DNA of 17,074 nucleotides from Porogramme epimiltina (taxonomy: Eukaryota; Basidiomycota; Agaricomycetes; Polyporales; Polyporaceae). Position numbers and translations under genes: made by a program. The DNA lies in contig FTLJ01001265.1 in the NCBI GenBank assembly GCA_900155495.1, positions 1-17,074 on the forward strand, in the 5' to 3' direction. This document shows positions 9,663 through 17,074 of the stretch, in pieces. Every line of letters begins with the position of its first letter. Position 1 is the first letter of the stretch. Below the pieces are notes generated by a model. The model was not told the DNA's origin and made no database searches. It saw only the letters and a program-made list of their open reading frames with translations.

Positions 9663-10088
9663 GATTATGGCCCGCGACGAAGTTGGCATGCGGGACAGCG
9701 CGTCCGCCGCCGGGATACCGCTGTATGCGGAGTTGGCGTCGCATTCAGAGGGACTGAACGAAGGCCCCACAACATGCGTGCCACGAGGGAGCCCGTCGGG
9801 CCACCACAGAAGGATGCTGCAAGCAGGCCGCGCGTCGTCGGAGTCTGGACTCTGGAGGGCTCAACGGCGCGATTATGGCCCGCGAGGAACGCCTGTCCCG
9901 GGTTGGCATGCGGGACAGCGCGCCCGCTACTGAGGCGTGGCTGTATGCGGAGGTAGAGTCGTATTCGGAAGGGCTGGACGAGCGCTTCTGGGGCCAGTGT
10001 GGCGCGAGGGAACCGGTCGGACCACGGCAGAAGCGCACCGCAAGCAGGCTGCGCATCGTCGACGTCGGAGGGCGAGAAGACAGCGGCG
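9663..10088 (+). repeat. 208-bp tandem duplication upstream of ABC relic 2
   Basis: Both copies begin with gattatggcccgcga (9663 and 9871) and continue through gttggcatgcgggacagcgc, ctgtatgcggag and gcaagcaggc. The second copy carries a 10-12 bp insertion after the start and other small differences. Unit I has a single equivalent (about 3800-3960), so the duplication happened after the units separated. Both strands keep open frames through it, so its coding status is unclear. Confidence 0.75.
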
Positions 10089-10130
10089 CTGCCAGTGCTC
10101 GACACGCGCTCCGGCGCTGCGATTTGGCGC

Positions 10131-10136
10131 CACGTG
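10131..10136 (+). promoter_or_regulatory. Conserved CACGTG (E-box-like) upstream of ABC relic 2
   Basis: A CACGTGAC element 184 bp before the ATG at 10315, followed by a CT-rich leader. It is the counterpart of the element at 4021 in unit I. Confidence 0.35.
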
Positions 10137-10314
10137 ACCTCGCGCGCCCCCCGATTTCGTCGTCGCTCGCTCTGCTTGCTTTCGCTCTCGGCTTGCCGCC
10201 TCGCTCGTCTCTCGTGCTCTGTATCGATGCCTCTCCCTCGCTCAATCTCATCTACTGTCACTCAGACAACCGATTCACACAGCGTCCGACCACCGCACTT
10301 GGGATACTACTTAG

Positions 10315-12212
10315 ATGCTACGACAAAGCCACCCCACAGCAACACAACAACTCGTGCCATGCAGGACGTACAAATCAAAAAGTGCGTCGACACCGGCGTA
10401 TCAGACGCGCAGTCCGTCTCCGTTCCGCGTCCTTCCATTGATCTATGCGCTTTTTCCCTCAGTCGCGCGCCCGTGGCGAAAGACTTACATCGCCCATGTC
10501 CCCGATGTCAAAGCTTGAACAAAGCCTTTACTAACGGCGATCGACCGCCTCCGCCTAGAGGACCTCAAGTTGGAACCTTACGTGCTCAATGCTGATGCCG
10601 TTGCACCTGATGGTAGTGAGGATATACAGCACCAGGTACGTCAATATTTTGCTCTCATTCTGCACGTGGCTCAGCAACATCCGGACTACAGTAAGGCCTC
10701 AGATCGCGTCGAGGATGATCAGGGCAGCTTTACGGAGTGGCCATGGATGTGGTGGAGGCGGGCATACCCAAGCATGTGGTCGCTCCTGGGAGCGCGTATC
10801 AACCTGCTACCTCAGGTGAATCTCGATTTCTTCTTTGATTGTCCTTGGTACTGACTTCTATGGCGTGTACATTGAGAGCAGTGCTGCAGCCCGTGAGGAT
10901 GTCTATATCTCTTGGGTCCCAATATCTCGTCAAAAAGGCGACAAGCATGCTTTCCTGGGCTTCCACGAACTTCTAGGCTCTACGGAATCGGTCAGCAAGC
11001 AACTTGAGTAAGTGCGCAAGTTCTTTGAGATCTAGAACATCTTCAACAAGGACGTCGATGTGACAGTGCACTGCCCGAGGAAGCTTCACAAGTGCGATTC
11101 GAGATTGCGCTTGAGTTCAGATTCTGGGTCCATATCGTCATGAAGAGCTGTGCGGAATCCCCTTGACAGAATTGTCTCTTTCAAGTGCTCCAGAGCAGAG
11201 ATGTTTGCACTACGCAACGTTTCCTTCAAATTTTCACCCTGACAACTATCCGTAAGTCCCACGTGGTCCCCTTAACCCTAGCTGTTGCCGATCCTTCGTT
11301 CTAGATTATCGTTGGTTTGAACGGCCGGGGAAGAGCACCGCCCCTGAGCCAACAACGCGCACGTACGATCTCCCTCCCCCCGGGGGAGGCCCTGATCGGG
11401 GGGCACGATACCAAGACCCGCAAGGTCCACGACCTCCGCCGGACTGTCTCCCTCCTCTTCCAAGACCCCCCACGCCTCCCGGCCTCCGTACGTCCTCCCT
11501 ATCCCGCGCTCGCCGCCTCACTGACACCGTCCCGCGCGAGTCGATAGATTCGCAACAACATCGCTGTCGGCGACTCCGCCGCGGCAGGCGACGGCGGGCA
11601 CATGCAGCTGGCGGCGCGCTTGGGCAGCGCGGAGGAGTTCATCAAAAACCTACCAGAAGGGCTCGACACGCACCTCGACCGGCCGGTGCATACTACTACT
11701 CGAGGCGTCCCAAGAATACGAAGATGCTGCCTGGGCGCGAGGTGAGCTATAGCGTCATGTGCGGCACGGGCGGGATGAAGGTCGGCGGGGGCGGGGCGGG
11801 GCCGCTGAACGGAGGCCAGATGCAGATGCTTGCTGTGTGAGTTGCCTCTGGCCTTGTTGTTCTTCCGTGGTCTGGCGAGACTGATGCCGGGGAACTTGAC
11901 AGAGCGTGGTCGTTCATGCGCTCAATCATGTCGGGTGGCACCTTCGCAGCGCTGCTTCCCTTTGCCGCGCCGCATGCGTCGCTGGACCTGGTTGTGGCGC
12001 ACGGTAAGCGTCTTTCGGTAGCCCTTCTGAGCGGCTCCCGCGCGGTTTTCTGACCCGAATTCGTAGATGTCATCGAACTACCGAGGGATCTCGGCAGAAA
12101 CGAACAAACAATATTGTTCCCGCCGCACAGATTCGGGAATCTGACGTGCCACGCAGACTTGATTCTGTGCGTGGCCGTCGTCGGCGTCTCGTACTCGTCC
12201 GGCCGGTGCTGA
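10315..12212 (+). pseudogene. ABC transporter relic 2 (exporter type), inactivated
   Basis: Better preserved copy of the ABC gene. From the ATG (MLRQS) a frame runs with one TGA (10516-10518) into LEDLKLEPYVLNADAV and QQHPDY...LLGARINLLPQ (to 10815). Next come FYGVYIESSAAARED (from 10856), a TAA (11009-11011), a TAG (11033-11035), ALRNVSFKF and a TGA at 11240-11242 (P-stop-QLS). Introns survive at 11252-11304, 11488-11547, 11837-11902 and 12004-12066. Walker A starts GLNGRG but loses one base near 11332. The frame is regained near 11385 at GEALIGGHDTK, then DLRRTVSLLFQD (Q-loop), NNIAVGDSAAAGD and FIKNLPEGLDTHLDRPV. A frameshift follows at about 11688, then C-loop LNGGQ (11805-11819). Walker B reads LLPFAAP, with both acidic residues lost (11952-11972). 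The H-loop is HRFGNLT (12126 on). The donor before NVSF is lost (ttcag|at instead of gt). Much of the transmembrane domain is missing. It cannot make a working ATPase. Confidence 0.85.
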
Positions 12213-12884
12213 AACGTCTTCTGCTTGTGTCATGAGCGATTCGAAGCCTGAAGGTCGTCGGGGCGCGCTCAGGCGTTTGTTTCGGTCCACTTGGGTTCAC
12301 CAAATACGGAGAATGCTCTAAGAGGGAGCCATGTTGGGCGATGGCGTGTACTTAGAACGTGGATACGTGTCCCACATATATTTGATCTAGCCGCGGTCTG
12401 AAACCCCTATAGCCGATAATTCGAGACATTAACTCGCATAACACAACTACTCGTTGATCTCCTGGGAAGGACGGATGGTACTCTTTTGTTTCAACCCACC
12501 TAGAGTCGTCGTTGGTACTAAGGATATAGAACTTGGACTGTGATAGACGTATATCGGCAAGCGCATGGTTCACAATGAACGGAATATTACCCATTCCCCA
12601 GGTGTTCACGGTTCACACAGGTGAACCGTGCGTGGGGAGCCAGCTCCTCGACCCACAATGCATGCGGCACGACTTCTGCTGCATCTAAAACCACACGTAC
12701 ATTGACGTGCTGATACACGGCGGCGGCGAAGAGAGCATCTCGAAGTAACTATGCTGTCCCTGACTGATGAAGTAAGCTGAGAGCACGGCTGTCCACTTAT
12801 GCCAGGCAAGTTGAGCCTGAGCCGGGTAAATGCTACGGCATCACATGCATCACAAGTAATCCCCTCAACAAGAATCGATTCGCA
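12213..12884. other. Conserved intergenic block between convergent genes, unit II
   Basis: Counterpart of 5851-6427. No intact gene. It keeps the - strand peptide-like stretch near 12440-12560 and a perfect inverted repeat ggttcaca/tgtgaacc-like motif near 12610-12630 (ggttcacacaggtgaacc). The end abuts the stop codon of gene C. Confidence 0.35.
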
Positions 12885-15389
12885 CTAATCCTCTCTCTCT
12901 AATAGTTCCTGAACTCGCAAAACCTTCACACCCTCTTCTCCTTTAGATGCCCATCCCCAAGTTGACAGTACCAATACTTCTCCGTTTCGGGAAAATTCGA
13001 TAGCGGCCGAGTACCCTCCCATGCCTTCACTCGCCACACATTTCCCGTCCACCACCCTCAACAGCCGCAACGCATAGTCCGAGTACGACGCCGCCACGTA
13101 TTGACCGTCTGGAGAGAAGGAAATAGTGCGGATACAACCCAGATAGGAGTATCGACGTCCGACCGACCACACTAGGGCCCCTGTTCGCGTGTCCGACATG
13201 TTCACCACTTGATCGTACGCAGTTTTTATCGCCCAGCATACAAGGTGACCATCCGGGGACAATTGTACGCTTCCATACGCCAACTTTATGGGACGCTCTC
13301 CCGAGGCGTCGGTGAGATATGTGTTGCGGAGGACTTCGATATGGAGATTGAAAACTTCGATTTCCCCGCAGCTACAAACTGTGACAATGGCGCTTTCACC
13401 ATGGGAAAACGCGGCGGCAATGTGAAAGTGGGTGGAATGGTCCTCGTGGTGTGGGAGGGTTGCATACAACGTCCATGTGGTGGTGTCCCACACGCATATT
13501 TCGTGGATTACGAAGGAGCGGAAGCGGACCAAGAGCCATTTATTGCTGGGTGATACTTGTGCGAAGCCACAAGCAGATAGTAAATGATGGCCGGAGCTTG
13601 AACGCTGTTCAAGGTCGGTACGGTAAAGCAAAGTGAAGTTAGCCACGTCCCAGAGAGATACGATGCCCATATCAGTGTCGGCGACAAGTAAAAGTTTCCC
13701 AAAGGCTCTCGCCCATGGCTTTCTAAACCGATATGCTGGCAGGCCATCATCCAGAGTTGCGACGAGTGCTCCACGGAAATGATCCCATACAACAAAGGGC
13801 GGCCCATTGCATGAGCTGGGATAGTGTTTATGCCTCCACAACAACGTTGTCAACACGATATAGTCTTCTAGTCCATTGGGAGAAGGAATAAATGAAAGTG
13901 GTGTGGTTTCCCCCGTGATTTTAGTCCTAATAATTCTGGTTTGGGAGTCCCATACGACGGGATTTCTCTCTCTATTACACTGTTTAAGGCAGGCCATCCA
14001 TTTGCCGCTCGGAGATACGATATAGCTCGAGAGGTCGGCCGTGGTATCCTCATCGATCTCATTCGAATTTCCTGCACATTATTACCACGTGTGAGTATCA
14101 AGTGTTCCCTTCCACATCGCTATTTTTTTGACTCACTGATTGTCCCTGCGAACTCTGTCTTCAAAGCGCCACTACGATGGAGCTCGGGAAAAGCGGATTG
14201 AATATCGTCTTCGACACGTGCCGTAATGTGAGCAGGTAAACTCTCTGTAATTTTGAAAGTGAGATGGACGGCCTTTGTTTCCTCGTCTTTCTCGAGGCTG
14301 AGGATGGACTGTTCGATGTCGTGACAGAGAGGATGATATTTGGGGTGTGACAATCCTTCTGTCTTGCTTGCAAGATCATCTAGTATATCATCCAGCTCGA
14401 TGTTAAGGGTGTGGAAACTCGGACGGGGCCTGCTGTGTGAGAGTAGACGAGCAATTGGTTTCATACTCAAGTCATCTAGTGGTCGGTAAAGCCGAAGGGT
14501 CAAGGAGCAAAGCCGTGGAAACTCGGAAAGATCAAGAATATGACCATCTGAGAAGAGATGAGGAATACTAACAAACAGAAGGATGCTCAGACGTACCAAG
14601 AGATAAGCAATGCATTGCGGGAATGTGCATGTGCGTGATGCTTTGACAAAAGACCTTTGAAATATCAAAAGCAAAATTACCATTGATCTCAAAGTCCGGA
14701 GATCTACTGTAATTAGGGATGATCTTCACCTAAAGTGCTATTAGAGCGACACCATCATTACTCGGTGTCATGGAGCCACGCACCGTAAGGAAAGATAAAT
14801 TGCCAACACGAGAAGCAATATGTGCCGGGATCTTTGGTTTCCTGTCTTTGTCGTTCCATATTCCTGAGCATTGAAGGGTGCGGAGGGAGGGAAATGCATC
14901 AACGAGGTGAAAAACGCGACTTGCGGGCACATCATTGACATTGAGCTGCACAATGTTCTGATAGCGCTGAGAGACGCATCTTCGAGTGACGATATTGAGG
15001 CGAATATCGAACCATATAGCGACGTCAACAGTACATGGGCCAATCTTTCCAAGGAGCAATAGGGCGCGATGTATTGGAATCGACGAGATTTCGCCATGCT
15101 CGAAATAGTTGCGCGGCGTAAATTTGATAGCTTGGATGAGATCGCGGAACATTGGTTTTGTGTCTAGTGTTTGTTCCAGAGAGTCTAGTTCGTCTTCATT
15201 CTTGATGTAAACACTCCGAAAGAGATTGATGCGACTTCGATGGAGCCAGTCCTTGCATATCAGAGCACAGATGCAAAGTGTTCGGAGATATTTCACTTCA
15301 TATCTGCAACGATACTTGCGAGCCCCCTCGGCGCCGATGTGATCGATGACACAGAGGCCAATCTCTGGGGGAAGGGATGTTTGGGGCAT
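12885..15389 (-). CDS. F-box/WD40-type protein, gene C (complete, 778 aa)
   Basis: Four exons: 15389-14784, 14729-14597, 14547-14137 and 14071-12885. Introns are 54, 49 and 65 nt with donors GTGCGT, GTACGT and GTGAGT. Intron 1 has a textbook CTAAT branch and TTTAG acceptor. Intron positions and phases match gene B exactly, and the spliced frame is open to the stop after VLRVQELLERED. The F-box spans residues about 5-60 (CICALICKDWLHRSRINLF) and a leucine-rich stretch about 140-180. The C-terminal WD40-like domain runs from about residue 390 to 778, with VSPSGKW, VSPSNKW, WDTTTWTLYATL, LSPDGHL and FSPDGQYVAASY. The predicted role is the same as B: F-box receptor of an SCF ubiquitin ligase, target unknown. 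It is more diverged from A and B than these are from each other, so the A/B split looks younger. Reading through intron 1 gives an immediate TAG, which supports splicing. Confidence 0.87.
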
Positions 15390-15455
15390 TGTGGGAGGTC
15401 GAGTGGAAGTGGGAGGAACGAGAGCAGGAATGTCATCAGCCCTGGGCTTTGAGGG
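15390..15455 (-). promoter_or_regulatory. Conserved pyrimidine-rich leader of gene C
   Basis: The - strand upstream of the C start has GACATTCCTGCTCTCGTTCC, the same block as before A and B, ending directly at the ATG. It is a likely 5' leader or core promoter. Confidence 0.4.
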
Positions 15456-15970
15456 GGAACACTGAAGTAAGCCGGCATTGGATGCTCAGCGCTCATGCAT
15501 ATGTGCGGCGCCGGCCGCCGCCCCTGTCCTGGCCTGTCCTTGGAACCCACTTATTGTAAGTGATTGCATAGAACTCCGGATCGTGTGGCCAGACCACCCG
15601 CGTCCCCAGTTCCACAAGCGAAGGAGCCATATGCACTGCAGTCTTCTGATGCCACGCTGAAGCTCCGAGTCATGAACGACTCGCGATCGAAGATATCAAC
15701 AGTCAATCACAAGAGCCAGGAGACGATCGTTGTTCAGTCGGCATTTTAACGTTCATCTAATTCTCTGAGTGCACCCAGAGGTTATGATCATACGGAATCC
15801 ACGGGAAGTGGGTATTTCAAGCAGCGGCACCGCCGGCCAATACGTCCAGGGAGTAAGAGGGGTATATTGTAGCAGCGTGGTCAAAGGTCAGTCAATAAGT
15901 CAATGGGGGGTCAATAAGTCTTACTTACCTTTATTGTGTTATTCTCTTATTATAAGCTGTAAGTACGGGA
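15456..15970. other. Gene-poor flank right of the array
   Basis: Similarity to the 5' flank of gene B fades near 15560 (tgtccttggaaccc is shared). Beyond it there is no supportable gene. A short direct repeat gtcaataagtc occurs at about 15891 and 15910 in an AT-rich patch. Open frames here are short and have no recognisable domain. Confidence 0.4.
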
Positions 15971-16015
15971 GAGGTGTACGCGGCTTCGATGAAACCAGTC
16001 CTTGAGGAAAAGAAT
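15971..16015 (-). pseudogene. Scrap of a fourth F-box gene copy
   Basis: The - strand translates to LKDWFHRSRVHLSRT, matching the F-box core CKDWLHRSRVNLFRT of genes A-C. At the DNA level cggcttcgatgaaaccagtc matches the paralogues' cgacttcgatggagccagtc. Only about 40 bases are alignable, with no start codon or downstream exons, so this is at most a fragment. Confidence 0.45.
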
Positions 16016-16184
16016 GATACTAGGGCTTGTGGAAGGATGGTTGTGGTATTAGACACTGGTGTCCTCGGAACTTTAGGCTCCCACGCGGAACTGCAATTCA
16101 CCGCGCTGTCTGCCTCCTGATTGGGTCGCCGACATTCCTAGTCTTCGAGCGCACTGAGGTACGAGTAGCTACGAGAATGATAAC

Positions 16185-16334
16185 AGTAACAGTCCGGAAC
16201 TTTGTTCCGGTGTTACTATTTTGAAAGGGCGGGCGCGCGGCCGGTGCACTGTTACTACTTTGACCGCGAGCGCGCCAAGTCACACGCTCGGCGCCAGTGT
16301 GACCTCCCGACCTGCCCAGTCACAGCTGTGACTG
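16185..16334. repeat. Cluster of hairpins and perfect palindromes
   Basis: Three strong dyads lie in a row. At 16186-16216, ccggaac-ttt-gttccgg is flanked by gtaaca/tgttac. At 16279-16303, gtcacac and gtgtgac are separated by 11 bases. At 16317-16334 there is a perfect 18-bp palindrome, cagtcacagctgtgactg. In addition agtaacagt (16185) is inverted at actgttact (16246). No coding sequence overlaps. It could be a mobile-element end or a bidirectional structural signal. Confidence 0.65.
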
Positions 16335-16474
16335 CCTGACCACCTCCGCGCCTATGGTCCACATTAAGTGAATTATTCGCTAACTCTGACCGCTCCCATT
16401 GTCTAGATGATACTGTATATTAGTTCGAATGTATAATTCGCTTCAATAGAAATTTGTTTGAAGACATAGAAATG

Positions 16475-17050
16475 ATTTGTTGTGTGTGTACAACAATGTT
16501 AGTAGACGCACTAGTGAGCGTTTGTTAGGACTTATAAGGGCCTCTATTGAGTCTATTATAATGACATGTAGTAGTGCTTGCCCTGTTGTATGTGTAGTAT
16601 GTTTTAATAGACACTTTGAACGTGAATTTCATTGATGTGTTGTATGCCTACAACACTATTACTAGATGCACTAATGAGTCCTTCTAACACGCTATTGTAA
16701 CGCGATGTAGTAGTGCTTTGTTGAGTGCGTACAATGATATTACTAGACGCACTAATGAGTCCTTATAAGTGCTTCTAACGCGTCTATTGTAACACGATGT
16801 AGTAGTACTTTGTTGAGAGTGTACAACGGTATTACTAGACGTACTAACAAGTGCTTATAAGCACTTCTAATGGGTCTATTGTAACGCTATGTAGTAGTGC
16901 TTAGTTGATTGCCTATAACAATATTGTTAGACGCACTACTAACAAGTGCTTATAAGCACTTCTAACGCGTCTATTGTAACTGATGTAGTAGTGCTTTGTT
17001 GAGTGTGTACAACGGTATTACTAGACGTACCATCAGTAAAATTCCGGAAG
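16475..17050. repeat. AT-rich satellite, period about 92 bp
   Basis: Successive units begin with gtagtagtgctt (or a one-base variant) at 16568, 16707, 16799, 16891 and 16985. A decayed unit precedes them and a partial unit follows at the right end. Spacing is 139, 92, 92 and 94. Shared blocks are tgttgagtgtgtacaac, attactagacgcactaa and cttctaacgcgtctattgta. Two units contain the perfect palindrome aagtgcttataagcactt (16849-16866 and 16944-16961). There are no unique spacers and no gene. Confidence 0.88.
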
Positions 17051-17074
17051 TCTGGTAGAGTATGATAGCCATAG

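Larger units (their letters stand above)
9151..15460. repeat. Segmental duplication unit II (ABC relic + F-box/WD gene C)
   Basis: Second copy of the unit described at 3345-9150, in direct orientation. It lacks the mitochondrial carrier relic and fold-back repeat found just 5' of unit I, and gains a 208-bp internal tandem duplication at 9663-10088. Homology ends near 15460-15560, upstream of gene C. Confidence 0.75.

Noticed and set aside
9665..10261. 198-codon arginine-rich open frame on -
   Set aside because: High-GC antisense frame covering a tandem duplication and the CT-rich ABC leader. It has no domain and is not intact in unit I.
9999..10595. 198-codon open frame on +
   Set aside because: It runs through the promoter-like CACGTG, the CT-rich leader and into the ABC relic out of frame, so it is fortuitous.
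11548..11690. Functional ABC gene in unit II
   Set aside because: The well-preserved exon is flanked by stops, frameshifts, a lost splice donor and loss of the Walker B acidic residues.
16475..17050. CRISPR-like array
   Set aside because: Units repeat along their whole length, with no unique spacers, and the genome is eukaryotic. It is a satellite.

Overview
The window looks like nuclear DNA of a filamentous basidiomycete, most likely an Agaricomycete of the polypore type (inference). The evidence is short phased introns of 49-80 nt with GTRNGT donors, CTAAT/CTGAC-like branch sites and YAG acceptors, an N-terminal F-box gene style common in these fungi, and relics of intron-rich fungal transporter genes. 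No bacterial-type operon, tRNA, rRNA or CRISPR array was seen.

Layout. The window is dominated by a tandem segmental duplication. Each unit carries a broken ABC-transporter gene on the + strand, followed in convergent orientation by a four-exon F-box/WD40-type gene on the - strand. Unit I runs from about 3345 to 9150: ABC relic 1 at 4229-5850 and F-box/WD gene B at 6428-9032. Unit II runs from about 9151 to 15460: ABC relic 2 at 10315-12212 and F-box/WD gene C at 12885-15389. A third F-box gene (A, 1-1189) enters from the left edge, and a short F-box scrap lies at about 15971-16015, so the array once extended both ways. Genes B (804 codons) and C (778 codons) read open through all four exons with conserved intron positions and phases. 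Gene A is open to the window edge but departs from its paralogues in the last 40 bases.

Unit I has about 2 kb of extra DNA (about 1320-3345) between gene A and ABC relic 1. It holds a decayed mitochondrial-carrier-family gene on the - strand (about 1449-2200) and a fold-back structure whose two arms are built from a degenerate 16-bp minisatellite in opposite orientation (about 2440-2640 and 2815-3056). The right end (from 15560) is gene-poor: a cluster of perfect hairpins and palindromes (16185-16334), then an AT-rich satellite of about 92 bp period (16475-17050) with 18-bp palindromes.

Function. The living genes are predicted SCF-type ubiquitin-ligase substrate receptors: an F-box to bind Skp1 and a C-terminal propeller-like domain to bind a target. 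They form a locally expanding family with signs of recent gene conversion. The ABC copies keep recognisable nucleotide-binding-domain motifs but are dead by different lesions in each copy. I see no defence system or other novel multi-gene machine. The unusual features are the paired live-gene/dead-gene duplication, the conversion tract and the fold-back minisatellite.
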